This document shows, in pieces, positions 43,640 to 53,068 of a DNA stretch of 64,000 bases (its first letter is position 1; the number at the start of each line of letters is the position of its first letter). Made by a program: the position numbers and the translations under genes. This DNA is from Dyadobacter sp. CECT 9275 (lineage in GTDB: Bacteria; Bacteroidota; Bacteroidia; Cytophagales; Spirosomataceae). The notes beneath the pieces were generated by a model. It had not been told where the DNA came from and did no database searches. It saw only the letters and a program-made list of their open reading frames with translations. The stretch is from assembly GCF_907164905.1 (NCBI RefSeq), contig NZ_CAJRAF010000002.1, positions 2,418,001 to 2,482,000 of the forward strand. The letters are read 5' to 3'.

Positions 43640-46027
43640 TCAGAAACTATAAGAAAGGTTGATGTAAACTTGTCGGCCCGGGATATCCTGTACTTTTTCG
43701 CTCGTCTGGGCCGAGGTATATTCTGTTGTTTTTTTATTGTTGGTATTGAAAATATCCATCATACGGACGCTCAGTACCATTTTTTTCTTTGCAAAATACT
43801 GAGAAATACTGGCATCCCAGTAAGCTAGGGTTTGTTCTTTTTTCTGGCTGGAAACTTTCGGACCGATACCGTTCCAGGCCACCTGAAAAAAGGTATTTTT
43901 TCCAATCGTAATATCCGAGATCATTTTGGCACACCAGTTAAACTGATCTTTGATCGCGTCACCGCCACCTTCACTTTCATTTTTCAACTTCGAACCAAAA
44001 CGGGAATAGCTCCCATTGATATTCCAGAAAGGCAAAGGCTGTACCGCCCCGATCAGCTCAACACCCTGTATATAAGCGGAATTGAAGTTATCTGGCTTTT
44101 CAAGTACCACTCCCTCCGATACATCGTACAGAACCTTTTGGATGAGCCCGTTGATCTGGCGGCGGAAAAGATTTACTCCCAGGTTCCATTTTGAGGCTGT
44201 TTTCATATAACCCAGCTCAAAACCCCAAGCTTTTTCCGGCCGCAGCAACGGGTTTCCGGTTTTGATTTTGGCCACGTCGGAGCTGTCAACAAATGGACTC
44301 AGGTCTTTAAAACTAGCCCGTCTTATTTTTCTGTCGAATGCAAATTTCAGGAACTGGGTGGTATCAATCGTATAAATGAATGATGCGCTGGGCAAAGGAA
44401 TAAAGTAACTGCCTTTTGTGGTATAACCTGCTTCAATCGTTTCGTTGTAAAAATGGGTATACTCGGCCCGTATCCCTATTTCGCTACGCACCCTGCCTTT
44501 TGTCATGACCGACTGCGCATATCCTGCCAGGATTTTTTCCGAACTCGTAAAGTTGTTGGCGGGGCTTTGGCTTGTCACAAACAGGTTTTTATTGTAATCG
44601 AATTTATCCACGATCTGCTCATTTTCACGGTTCCGGCCGCTGTATTTCAGCCCGGTATTCCAGGTAAAAATATGGTTGCTTCTGAGCGAATAATCCGCCT
44701 GGATAAAGTCATTCCGGTCATAATTATTCTCAAAAGTATTGGTCCGTGCCGGTTTGGTATCCGAAGGCTGCCCGGCTGCATTCAGCTTCTGGTCAGTCTG
44801 GTATTTGGGTTTGGGATAGTTGCCATCTACATGATTGTAGGATAAATTCAGCTTGCCGTTGGCAGATATTTTTTGCGAAAACTGAACGATATATTCGTTA
44901 AAACTCCAGTCCTCTGTCTGGTCCTCTGTACGAAGCGTACGGCTACCGAACGAGCCGTCTGCCTTCAGAACTTTGGTATCCTGCGTTTTTATTTTTGCCT
45001 CTTTCTGCCAACCTCTCAGGTATTCCGCCCTCAGGTCTGCACCTCTCCAAAGGTTCCACCGGGTACCCAGCTTGATGTTGCCACTGGTAATTTTGCGGCT
45101 TTCTTTTGAGAAAATATCCTGATACCCCGACGTTTCACCATTTTTCAGCAGTGTCACCCTATTGGTTTCCGTCATGGAATTCCCACCCGTCAATGCCACC
45201 AGGTTACGGTCATACGCCCCATAAAACTCTGCCGCTTTGATTTTATGAGAAGCCTGCAAAGACGCATTGTAACCGCCCAGGCTGTTGATACCCATCATCA
45301 TTTGTCCGTGCGTACCGTAGCGTGCATTTTTCTTGAGAATGATATTGACAACGCCGTTCATACCATCTCCGTCGTACTGTGCGCCCGGGCTGGCGATAAT
45401 TTCAATTCGCTCAATGGCAGAAACCGGTATCTGGTTCAGAACAACTTCCCGGTTGTTTCCGGTGATACCCGCATTTTTGCCGTCAATCAACACCAGCGTA
45501 TATGATTTTTCCAGACCACGGTAGCGGATATCGCGGGGTACCCCGGGAGGGCCGCCCATGGCTACCGAAGGCATTAATCGTAGCATATCACCCACGGACG
45601 AACCTTTTGCAATCGGCAGATCCGACGCTTTATAAACAATTTTTCCGGGTTCTATTTTCGTAACACCTATATCTCCCTTCACAACTACCTCGGACAACTG
45701 AGATACCATCGGCTGAATGATCATGTTCAGTTCGTGATGCTGATGTTTGGAGGTTATTTTTATGCCGTCAACCACTTTGATCTCATAACCGATGCCGCTC
45801 ACCTTCACGCTATACGTGCCGGGCGAAACCTTCGCAAAATTGTATTCACCGTTTTGGCCAGAAATGACACCCTGGATAAATTGATCCTTTTCAAATAGCT
45901 GAACGGTGATGTAACCCACCATTCCATTATTCTCTTTATCGCTGATGAAACCACGAATCTGTGCCTCCTGCGCATAGGAAATGCTACAGATGACGCTCAG
46001 CAACAAAACCTTGTAAAATTTTAACAT
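43640..46027 (-). CDS. TonB-dependent outer-membrane receptor
   Basis: A 795-residue receptor: signal peptide (S-I-S-Y-A-Q near 20), a carboxypeptidase-regulatory-like domain (about 22-105), a TonB plug (about 115-240, with I-P-V-S-A-I-E-R-I-E-I and G-D-G-M-N-G-V-V-N-I) and an outer-membrane barrel. It lacks the SusC signature and an SusD partner. With the PepSY_TM gene one base downstream it is most likely an iron/siderophore uptake system; the substrate is not shown. The divergent AraC gene at 46355 is a candidate regulator. Confidence 0.9.
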   Translation of the reverse strand: MLKFYKVLLLSVICSISYAQEAQIRGFISDKENNGMVGYITVQLFEKDQFIQGVISGQNGEYNFAKVSPGTYSVKVSGIGYEIKVVDGIKITSKHQHHELNMIIQPMVSQLSEVVVKGDIGVTKIEPGKIVYKASDLPIAKGSSVGDMLRLMPSVAMGGPPGVPRDIRYRGLEKSYTLVLIDGKNAGITGNNREVVLNQIPVSAIERIEIIASPGAQYDGDGMNGVVNIILKKNARYGTHGQMMMGINSLGGYNASLQASHKIKAAEFYGAYDRNLVALTGGNSMTETNRVTLLKNGETSGYQDIFSKESRKITSGNIKLGTRWNLWRGADLRAEYLRGWQKEAKIKTQDTKVLKADGSFGSRTLRTEDQTEDWSFNEYIVQFSQKISANGKLNLSYNHVDGNYPKPKYQTDQKLNAAGQPSDTKPARTNTFENNYDRNDFIQADYSLRSNHIFTWNTGLKYSGRNRENEQIVDKFDYNKNLFVTSQSPANNFTSSEKILAGYAQSVMTKGRVRSEIGIRAEYTHFYNETIEAGYTTKGSYFIPLPSASFIYTIDTTQFLKFAFDRKIRRASFKDLSPFVDSSDVAKIKTGNPLLRPEKAWGFELGYMKTASKWNLGVNLFRRQINGLIQKVLYDVSEGVVLEKPDNFNSAYIQGVELIGAVQPLPFWNINGSYSRFGSKLKNESEGGGDAIKDQFNWCAKMISDITIGKNTFFQVAWNGIGPKVSSQKKEQTLAYWDASISQYFAKKKMVLSVRMMDIFNTNNKKTTEYTSAQTSEKVQDIPGRQVYINLSYSF

Positions 46028-46354
46028 ATTGAGGAATAATATAACCTTAGTTATTTAGACTAATTCATAATAGCAAAGATAGAAAAAAGCATTATTTGGA
46101 GGTGCTTTATTTATAACTAATTTAAATAAAAATGACTGACCAGGGAGCCAATGACATGGAGTGCCAGGTAACCGCTGTCTGCGAAGTAGCTGCGAAAATG
46201 TTATCTGAAAGCAAAAGGTGAGAATTTCTAAAGATGAGAATTTCTTCTGCATCGAGCCCGGATGATGAGAACGATATATGACTATTTTTGTGCCTCTTTC
46301 AGCAATAAGAAAGTATTTTAATTCATTTACCAGCGGCAGTCGAATCAATCACTC
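46028..46354. other. Divergent regulatory region, TonB receptor / AraC gene
   Basis: The 327 bases between the TonB receptor and the AraC regulator, transcribed in opposite directions, hold no gene that I can support. An 11-bp direct repeat (46219-46245) is the main visible signal. The rest is AT-rich with no clear -33/-7 pair. Confidence 0.5.
46219..46245 (+). promoter_or_regulatory. 11-bp direct repeat, candidate AraC-type site
   Basis: TGAGAATTTCT occurs twice (46219-46229 and 46235-46245), 16 bases apart start to start. Direct repeats are typical of AraC/XylS sites, though the usual period is nearer 21. It is 110 bases before the AraC start and 192 bases before the TonB receptor start. 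Confidence 0.4.
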
Positions 46355-47170
46355 ATGGAGATCCCGATCAAAAACAAGCTTAACGACAAGGAGCTGTTCA
46401 GAATTAAAAGAATGAAGGAGGAAATCAAGACCACCAACCCCCACGGGCATAAGGACTATCTGGAAATAATTTTCCTGGAAAAGGGAGCAGGAATTCATCA
46501 GATTGATTTTAACCGTTTTACGGTAGTACCCAACAGTCTTTATCTGGTGATGCCGGGCCAACTTCACAGCTGGGAGCTGACCGAAATACCCAAGGGTTTT
46601 GTGATGATGATTCAAAAGGATTTTTTGCTGAATCATCCGCTTCACGATGTCCTTTTTCAGGCATTCCCCCAACCCTTCCCCAGCGGGTTTGATCTGGGAA
46701 AGTCAAACGAAACCTTCCTGGGCATATTGAATAACATTGAACAGGAGTATTTGAGGCGCGAGACGAACCACGAGGCTGTGATCCGGACCTACCTGCAACT
46801 GGTTTTTGATTTACTGGCAAGGGAAATGAAAACCCAGCAGGCGATACCCTTCCCTGAAATGTTAAAAGGTTTTTTTGCCGCCTTGGATATCGCTTTCAGG
46901 ACAAACCACGAAACCAGCTTTTATGCCGAGGCACTTCATACGACTTCCAAAACGCTCAATACCTCTTGCAAAAAATTTCTGGGAAAAACGGCCGGGGCGG
47001 TCATCAACGAAAAACTGACGTCCGAGTCCAAGAAACGTCTTTTGTATTCTACCAAAAACCTTACTGAACTTGCCTACGAGCTGGGCTTTGCAGACGCGTC
47101 ACACTTCAATAAGTTTTTTAAGCGACAAACAGGCGTGCTGCCAGGCGTCTACCGAAGGGGAATTTCCTGA
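46355..47170 (+). CDS. AraC-family transcriptional regulator
   Basis: A 271-residue regulator with an N-terminal cupin-like sensor (about 20-100; H-K-D-Y-L-E-I-I-F-L and M-P-G-Q-L-H-S-W) and a C-terminal AraC DNA-binding domain (about 170-271). The second helix-turn-helix ends L-A-Y-E-L-G-F-A-D-A-S-H-F-N-K-F-F-K-R-Q (about 238-258). It is divergent from the TonB receptor/PepSY operon and upstream of the barrel protein at 47269, so either could be a target. The effector is unknown. Confidence 0.93.
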   Translation: MEIPIKNKLNDKELFRIKRMKEEIKTTNPHGHKDYLEIIFLEKGAGIHQIDFNRFTVVPNSLYLVMPGQLHSWELTEIPKGFVMMIQKDFLLNHPLHDVLFQAFPQPFPSGFDLGKSNETFLGILNNIEQEYLRRETNHEAVIRTYLQLVFDLLAREMKTQQAIPFPEMLKGFFAALDIAFRTNHETSFYAEALHTTSKTLNTSCKKFLGKTAGAVINEKLTSESKKRLLYSTKNLTELAYELGFADASHFNKFFKRQTGVLPGVYRRGIS

Positions 47171-47268
47171 ATATACCAGAAATGGGCATGAATGTACATA
47201 CCACGGGACCCTGACCACGTTTAAATTTGCCGGGTAGTTCAAAAATAAATTTTCCCAATTCAAACAAA

Positions 47269-49728
47269 ATGAAAGGACCGTTACTGGCACTGATCATTCT
47301 GATCGTATCCCTTGACTCTTTAAAGGCGCAAAGCTGCTTAACCATTTCAGGCAGTGTAAAAGACAAACAGACCGGAGAGGCCCTCCCCTATTGCTCGGTT
47401 GCCTTGTACCGAAGCCAGGATTCTACATTGGCAGGGGGTGTTCTGACGAGTGACCGTGGTGGCTACCAGTTTGACAATGTCGGCTCGGGTCGCTATTACA
47501 TCCAGGCCCAGTATATAGGTTACAGTAAAACGATTTACAGTTTACCAGCGTTTACCTCAGGACAAACACAGCTCAGCGTACCTTCCATTCTGATGGACCC
47601 CGATCCCCGCACGCTCCGTGAAGTGAATGTGACGGCTGACCGCCAGAATGTTGAAAACAAGATAGACCGGCAGGTTTACCGTGCTGATAAATTTATGAAC
47701 AGCCAGGGTGGTACCGCCATAGATGTGCTCAAAAACACTCCTTCGGTAACCGTAAATAGCGAGGGGGATATCACACTCCGGGGATCCTCCGGATTTCTGG
47801 TGCTGATCAACGGAAAGCCGGTTCAGGCAGATCCCACCACCGTACTGAATCAATTGCCAGCCAATACCATAGAAAATATCGAAGTCATTACCTCCCCATC
47901 CGCACGTTTTGATCCGGACGGTAAAGCGGGGATTATCAATATCACTACCCGGAGTGCGGTTCCTGGCAGCAGGAGCTTCTCTGCTAATGTACAGGGCGGA
48001 TTACCCGCGGTTTATAACTACGACAACCTTCAGAATCCCCGGCGCTTCGGGGCGGATGCAACATTTAATGTTCGTTCCGATAAATGGGATTTTAACCTGA
48101 GCGGAAATTATCTGCGCAATGACATCGCCGGCCAGAGGACAGGCGATGTAAACACCACCATCAACAATGTATTTACGTCGTTTCCGTCTGACGGGGAACG
48201 AAGTTTTGTACGGTACAATTACACGGTAAGAAGTTCAGTATCGTTTACGCCCAACGTCAGGAATACCTTCTCTGCGGGGATTTACCGGGGTTACCGGTCG
48301 CAGTCGCGCCGTGCAGACATTTTGTATAACAATACAAAAACCGATCTGTCCACGGGAGAAGTCATCGGGCGTATCCGGTATTTTAATTCCAATGTTGCGC
48401 GCAAATCCGGCGGCATTACGTTGGGAAACCTGGACTACACGCATACATTTATAAATAAGTCATTCATCACCGTTTCCGGACTTTTTGAAAAAGCGAGCCT
48501 GGAAGGGCTGACAACCAACCGGAACCTTGCCGAACCAGACCGGGAAACGGTACTGCAGAGCAGCCGGAACCCCAGTGAAAATCCGCTTTCGGCATTCCGT
48601 ATCAGGGCAGATTACACCGTCACAATCGGCAAAGGAAAGCTGGAAACGGGTTATCAGTACCGGAATCAGGCTCAAAAAGGAAATTTTCAGTACCTGGACC
48701 TCGATCTGGAGACTGGATCTTTTAATATTATCCCGGAATTTAGCAGCCGCACGGAAGTTACCAACCACATCCATTCCGTATACGGGCAGTATTCTGCAAA
48801 GGCTGGAAAACTGGATTACATGGGCGGTCTGCGCTATGAGTACGCCAGCCGCGCTTTCACGGCCGGTAGCCAGAGTACCCGCAACCTGAATTTATCCAAT
48901 CTTTTCCCTTCGGTAAATCTGCAGTATCAGGCAACAAAATCATTACGCGTTAAAGCTGGATACAGCAAGCGGGTACAGCGGTCTACCAATAACGAACTCA
49001 ATCCTTTCCCAGAGCGGGAGCATTCTGAGACGCTGGAATCCGGAGACCCAGATATTTTGCCCGAATTTATTGACCTGACTGAAGCAGGTGTTGTCAAAGA
49101 TTTTGACAAAGGGAGTGTTTTTGCCACACTCTACAACCAACGCGTCAAAAACGTAGTGAACAGGGTCAACAGTGTTTACAACGATACCATTTTGAACAGG
49201 GTATATACCAACGCAGGAATTGCAACTTCCTGGGGGCTTGAAGCAGGCAGCAGCCTGAACCTGAAAAAATGGTGGCAGTTCTATGCCGGGGGAAATGTAT
49301 ATCACTATAAAATCAAAGGTTCGGTTTTTGACAATGTGAAGGTGAATACTTCCAGCCTGGTATACTCGATCAATGCCAATACCACGTTCCGGTTTTCACC
49401 GACCCTGCAGCTCCAGCTGGCCATGAACTACCTTTCAAAAAGAGTCACGGCGCAAGGAGAAGACTCCCGCTTTATGAATCCGGGCGCCTCCGTCAAAAAA
49501 ACTTTTATGAAAGGAAAATTGGCCGCTACATTGCAATGGCAGAATATGGACCTGGGACTGCTGGGCTCCAACCGGCAAAGAATTACGACCTTTGGCAAGG
49601 ACTTTTTCACGACTACTAATTACATTCAGGAAACCGATATCTTTCTCTTAAACCTGAGTTACAACCTGAACCAGACCTCAAAGAAACCCAAGCTCCCGGC
49701 CAGTGAATTTGGTGAAAAGGAGTTTTGA
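47269..49728 (+). CDS. Outer-membrane beta-barrel protein (TonB-receptor-like)
   Basis: An 819-residue outer-membrane protein of the beta-barrel family 3 type with a carboxypeptidase-regulatory-like N-terminal domain. I start at ATG 47269, where the signal peptide begins (ends S-L-K-A-Q); the upstream open frame begins with TTG. A plug-like region (about 115-230; I-N-G-K-P-V-Q, I-E-V-I-T-S-P-S-A-R-F-D) is followed by a long barrel. The SusC signature is missing. Such proteins occur as stand-alone transporters or structural proteins, often near regulators like the AraC protein 98 bases upstream. A terminator follows (49792-49830). Confidence 0.87.
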   Translation: MKGPLLALIILIVSLDSLKAQSCLTISGSVKDKQTGEALPYCSVALYRSQDSTLAGGVLTSDRGGYQFDNVGSGRYYIQAQYIGYSKTIYSLPAFTSGQTQLSVPSILMDPDPRTLREVNVTADRQNVENKIDRQVYRADKFMNSQGGTAIDVLKNTPSVTVNSEGDITLRGSSGFLVLINGKPVQADPTTVLNQLPANTIENIEVITSPSARFDPDGKAGIINITTRSAVPGSRSFSANVQGGLPAVYNYDNLQNPRRFGADATFNVRSDKWDFNLSGNYLRNDIAGQRTGDVNTTINNVFTSFPSDGERSFVRYNYTVRSSVSFTPNVRNTFSAGIYRGYRSQSRRADILYNNTKTDLSTGEVIGRIRYFNSNVARKSGGITLGNLDYTHTFINKSFITVSGLFEKASLEGLTTNRNLAEPDRETVLQSSRNPSENPLSAFRIRADYTVTIGKGKLETGYQYRNQAQKGNFQYLDLDLETGSFNIIPEFSSRTEVTNHIHSVYGQYSAKAGKLDYMGGLRYEYASRAFTAGSQSTRNLNLSNLFPSVNLQYQATKSLRVKAGYSKRVQRSTNNELNPFPEREHSETLESGDPDILPEFIDLTEAGVVKDFDKGSVFATLYNQRVKNVVNRVNSVYNDTILNRVYTNAGIATSWGLEAGSSLNLKKWWQFYAGGNVYHYKIKGSVFDNVKVNTSSLVYSINANTTFRFSPTLQLQLAMNYLSKRVTAQGEDSRFMNPGASVKKTFMKGKLAATLQWQNMDLGLLGSNRQRITTFGKDFFTTTNYIQETDIFLLNLSYNLNQTSKKPKLPASEFGEKEF

Positions 49729-49791
49729 TGGTCTTCCTGCTTCACCGGGCCACTGCAGCCGGTCTGGTAGCGTTAGCAGGGTAAAAAAACT

Positions 49792-49830
49792 AAAAGAGGC
49801 CATCTCCATTTCTTTGGGACGGCCTCTTTT
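49792..49830. terminator. Bidirectional terminator between convergent genes
   Basis: AAAAGAGGCC (49792-49801) pairs with GGCCTCTTTT (49821-49830). The A/T ends work in both directions. It lies between the barrel protein (ends 49728, plus) and the sulfatase (ends 49851, minus). Confidence 0.8.
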
Positions 49831-49850
49831 CAAGGATATTGCTGCTTACG

Positions 49851-51323
49851 CTAAATCTTGTTCAAAAATGCGGAAAGGTCGAGCGGGTCGTTCATCATTT
49901 TTTGCTGTTCGAGCATCCTCATTTTAAGCTCTTTCAGTATTTTTTTGCTCGACGTATTTGCAAAAATATCATGCATTTCCTGCGGGTCTTTGAGCATATC
50001 AAACAGCAGTATCTTACTGGCCGCCGGGTATATGATCATCTTATATCTCTCAGTCCGTACCATTCGCTGAAGATTCATATAACAGCCGTAAATCTCTGTG
50101 TAGGGCCCCGGCTTTTTGGCATCCTTTACAAGCGGCAGCAGGCTGTTGAAAAAAACGTGCTCCGGTTTTCTGACTCCGGCCAGTTCGTACGACGTTGCCA
50201 TAATATCCTGCAGGTATACCTGCTGATTCCTTTTTTCACCCTTTGGAATTGCCGGTCCTTTGATTACCAGCGGCGGACGCATACTGTGGTCAAACATGCT
50301 TTGCTTGCCCATCAACCCGTGATGCCCTACTGACAGGCCGTGATCTGCCGTAAAAAGAATGTAGGTATTATCCATTTTCCCACTTTTCTTAAGAGCATCC
50401 AGAATCCTTCCCACCTGTTCATCCATATACGAGATACTGGCGTAATATTCCTGGATATTTTTTTTGACAGCATAAGGCGTCCTTGGAAATGGTGCGAGTT
50501 GCTCGTCGCGTAGGTCGGTGCCGCAGCCCATCTCGGTTTTGTATGGATAATCGTCGAGGTAGCTGGCAGGCAGCTTTATCTGATCGACAGGATATTTGTC
50601 CAGCCATCTTTTGGGTGCCTGCCTGGGGTCATGTGGTGCATTGAAAGCCAGGTACATAAAGAAGGGGCTCTCCTTTTTGGAAGCGTCCCGAATGTACCCC
50701 ACGGCATCATCTGCCAGTACCTCACTCCAGTGCTTGCCTCCCTTCCAGAATCCTCCGAACTCCTCTTTCCATGGTTGCCAAACAGTATCCTGCCGTGAAA
50801 GCGGGCGGTTGTACCCCTGTGGTGTCTGGTTAGGCATTCCCGGCCTGATGTTGCTCACATGGTCAAAAAGTTTCCCGGCATCTGTATCCACATGCCATTT
50901 TCCGCTCATGTAGGTTTCATACCCCGCACGCTTCATTTGCTGGGGCCAAAAACCATCAGCAGCTGCGAGTGAGGCATAATCTGCTTCCTGTTTTTTCACA
51001 TTCCATACGGACATCCCTGTAAGCAACATGGCCCTGCTTGCCACGCAGACTGCTCCGTGCCAAGCCCCCATATTGAACGCATGGGTAAAAGTGGTACCTC
51101 CTTTTACGAGACCATCCAGGTTGGGCGTAATGACCTGATCGCCTCCCAGTGCATGCAGCGTGTTATATCGCTGATCATCCGTAAAGATTACTATGATATT
51201 AGGTTTGACGGCTGCGACCGGCCTAACCTCCGTAACCTCTTTCCTGGGAATATTACTGCTGATTACCACCACCAGCAGAACAGCACTCAGCAAAGTAAAA
51301 ATTGAGATTGCCTTTTTAATCAT
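49851..51323 (-). CDS. Sulfatase (S1 family), exported
   Basis: A 490-residue arylsulfatase-type enzyme that removes sulfate esters, probably from a sulfated glycan. It has an N-terminal signal/anchor segment (about 7-24), the metal-binding I-I-V-I-F-T-D-D-Q near 45-53, the formylglycine motif C-V-A-S-R near residue 92 (the Cys is converted to formylglycine; Ala replaces the common Pro at the third position, which the anaerobic maturase accepts), the substrate-pocket motif G-K-W-H-V-D-T-D and the second metal block F-T-A-D-H-G-L. It is the last gene of the sigma-FecR-SusC-SusD-sulfatase locus, 35 bases after SusD. No maturase gene is in this window. The target sugar is not shown. Confidence 0.93.
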   Translation of the reverse strand: MIKKAISIFTLLSAVLLVVVISSNIPRKEVTEVRPVAAVKPNIIVIFTDDQRYNTLHALGGDQVITPNLDGLVKGGTTFTHAFNMGAWHGAVCVASRAMLLTGMSVWNVKKQEADYASLAAADGFWPQQMKRAGYETYMSGKWHVDTDAGKLFDHVSNIRPGMPNQTPQGYNRPLSRQDTVWQPWKEEFGGFWKGGKHWSEVLADDAVGYIRDASKKESPFFMYLAFNAPHDPRQAPKRWLDKYPVDQIKLPASYLDDYPYKTEMGCGTDLRDEQLAPFPRTPYAVKKNIQEYYASISYMDEQVGRILDALKKSGKMDNTYILFTADHGLSVGHHGLMGKQSMFDHSMRPPLVIKGPAIPKGEKRNQQVYLQDIMATSYELAGVRKPEHVFFNSLLPLVKDAKKPGPYTEIYGCYMNLQRMVRTERYKMIIYPAASKILLFDMLKDPQEMHDIFANTSSKKILKELKMRMLEQQKMMNDPLDLSAFLNKI

Positions 51324-51358
51324 GAGGAATCATTTTTTAACCAGGAATTTTAATATTT

Positions 51359-53056
51359 CTATTTCCAGCCCGGATTTTGGGTCAGATTGGTATTCAGCCC
51401 AAGCTCGTCGAGGGGAAGTGGGAGCAAGTAATTTTTGGCTTCATCAAAAGTACGTCCGCCCGGTAAGGATTTTCCATAGGGCAGAATAAATCCTTTATCG
51501 TTCACGAAGATACTGCTGCCAATGACTGCCTTTGGAAATTGTTTCTGGACAAACTTCATACCCAGAACTGGCTTGTTCAGTAACCTTCCGGCCTTCCATC
51601 GCCGTAAATCATCGAACCTGAGCCCCTCTATCGCCAGTTCCACTCTTCTTTCACGCCTGATTTCATCCAGTAGAACCGGTATTTCAGGAAACTCCGAACC
51701 CGTGTCCTTCACCAGGCTGGCAATCACCATATCCGGCATGCCGGCTCTTTTACGTAAAAGATTGATCGTTTTATCGATCACCGCCTGTGTTGCCAGGCCC
51801 AGTTCGGCTTTGGCTTCGGCATTAATGAGCAATACTTCGGCATACCGATAGATGGGAGCATCCATGATGCCATTCTGGATCCGAACGTATTCGGTCTGAT
51901 CGGGCGACCAGAACTTCTGGATCTGGTAACCACTGGGGACTACGCCCACACCGCTAAAATCAGACCCTGGAATAGCCGGGGCACCAAAACCCGCCTGAAT
52001 ACCTGTACCAGGTGAAACTATTGTCTGGGTAAGACGGGGGTCTCTGTTTTTCATTTCCACCTGAATACTGTCGTCTCCCAGGTACAGAGGGCTTTGGGAA
52101 ATGGGTTTACCATCTTTACACAAATAGGATTCTACGAGCGTCTTTGACGCACTGGTATTGAAATTATTCAACTGGATATTCCAAACCGTGGCGTTTCCTA
52201 ATAACCCGGTTGCGTAGGCTTTGTAAAGTAACATCTCCTTATTGGAGGCCAGATCCATCGCATTGAACAACGAAGCATAGTCGGCCGAAGCGTTGCCGGT
52301 TGAATGAAGCTGATAATGGCCCTCGTTAATCAACTGGTCGGTGGCTGCAGCGGCTTCCTGCAAAAATTTGTCTCCCCCGGCCATGTTGTAGTATTTGCGG
52401 TAAGTTCCTTCAAACAGGCATATTCTTCCTTTTAGAAGCAAAGCAACATCCTTGTTGATACGACCTGCCTCCGCAGCGCTCTTTACCGGAAGATTAACAA
52501 TTGCAGTATTAATGGTAGCCAACAGAGAATCCATTACCAGTACCCTGGTGTCACGCGGGGCGAATAATTCGGGCGAATTTGTGGTAAGATCTTTTGAAAG
52601 CCAGGGAACGTCTCCGAAATCTTTGACCTTATTAAAATAATCCCATGCTTTAAAAAAACGTATTTCCCCTGCATAGCGGTCTTTCAGTTCCTGGCTGATG
52701 GGGGTCTGATTGTACCTGGCCAGAAAATAATTACAGGATCTGATCAAAGTCCAGGTCCAGCCTCCCCCGGTGGCAGGTACAATGTTTTTTCCTGCCGCAA
52801 CCAGGTCAAAATTCAACGGCACCATATTGTCGCTCTGCTGGTCGCCAAGTACGATCGGGCTTAGATTGGTTCCTGTTGAATGCCCTGCAAAATTGGCATA
52901 CAAGGTATTAGCGTATTGCTTAAGCTCGTTTTCGTTATGCCAGAAATTATTTTCGTTCAGAGAATCGGTAGGATATCTGTCCAGAAGATCCTCTGTGCAG
53001 GATACTGCTAAAATGGCAATGAATGCGATCGTTATCCTTATATATTTATTAAACAT
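51359..53056 (-). CDS. SusD/RagB-family glycan-binding lipoprotein
   Basis: A 565-residue SusD homologue: lipobox (L-A-V-S-C) near 20, T-E-D-L-L-D-R-Y-P-T-D and N-N-F-W-H-N-E near the start, G-E-I-R-F-F-K-A-W-D-Y-F-N-K-V near 130, and C-terminal I-Y-R-Y-A-E-V-L-L-I-N-A-E-A and E-R-R-V-E-L-A-I-E-G-L-R-F-D-D-L-R-R-W. It follows the STN-SusC by 12 bases and precedes the sulfatase, so it likely binds a sulfated oligosaccharide. Confidence 0.95.
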   Translation of the reverse strand: MFNKYIRITIAFIAILAVSCTEDLLDRYPTDSLNENNFWHNENELKQYANTLYANFAGHSTGTNLSPIVLGDQQSDNMVPLNFDLVAAGKNIVPATGGGWTWTLIRSCNYFLARYNQTPISQELKDRYAGEIRFFKAWDYFNKVKDFGDVPWLSKDLTTNSPELFAPRDTRVLVMDSLLATINTAIVNLPVKSAAEAGRINKDVALLLKGRICLFEGTYRKYYNMAGGDKFLQEAAAATDQLINEGHYQLHSTGNASADYASLFNAMDLASNKEMLLYKAYATGLLGNATVWNIQLNNFNTSASKTLVESYLCKDGKPISQSPLYLGDDSIQVEMKNRDPRLTQTIVSPGTGIQAGFGAPAIPGSDFSGVGVVPSGYQIQKFWSPDQTEYVRIQNGIMDAPIYRYAEVLLINAEAKAELGLATQAVIDKTINLLRKRAGMPDMVIASLVKDTGSEFPEIPVLLDEIRRERRVELAIEGLRFDDLRRWKAGRLLNKPVLGMKFVQKQFPKAVIGSSIFVNDKGFILPYGKSLPGGRTFDEAKNYLLPLPLDELGLNTNLTQNPGWK

Positions 53057-53068
53057 GGATGTGCCGGT

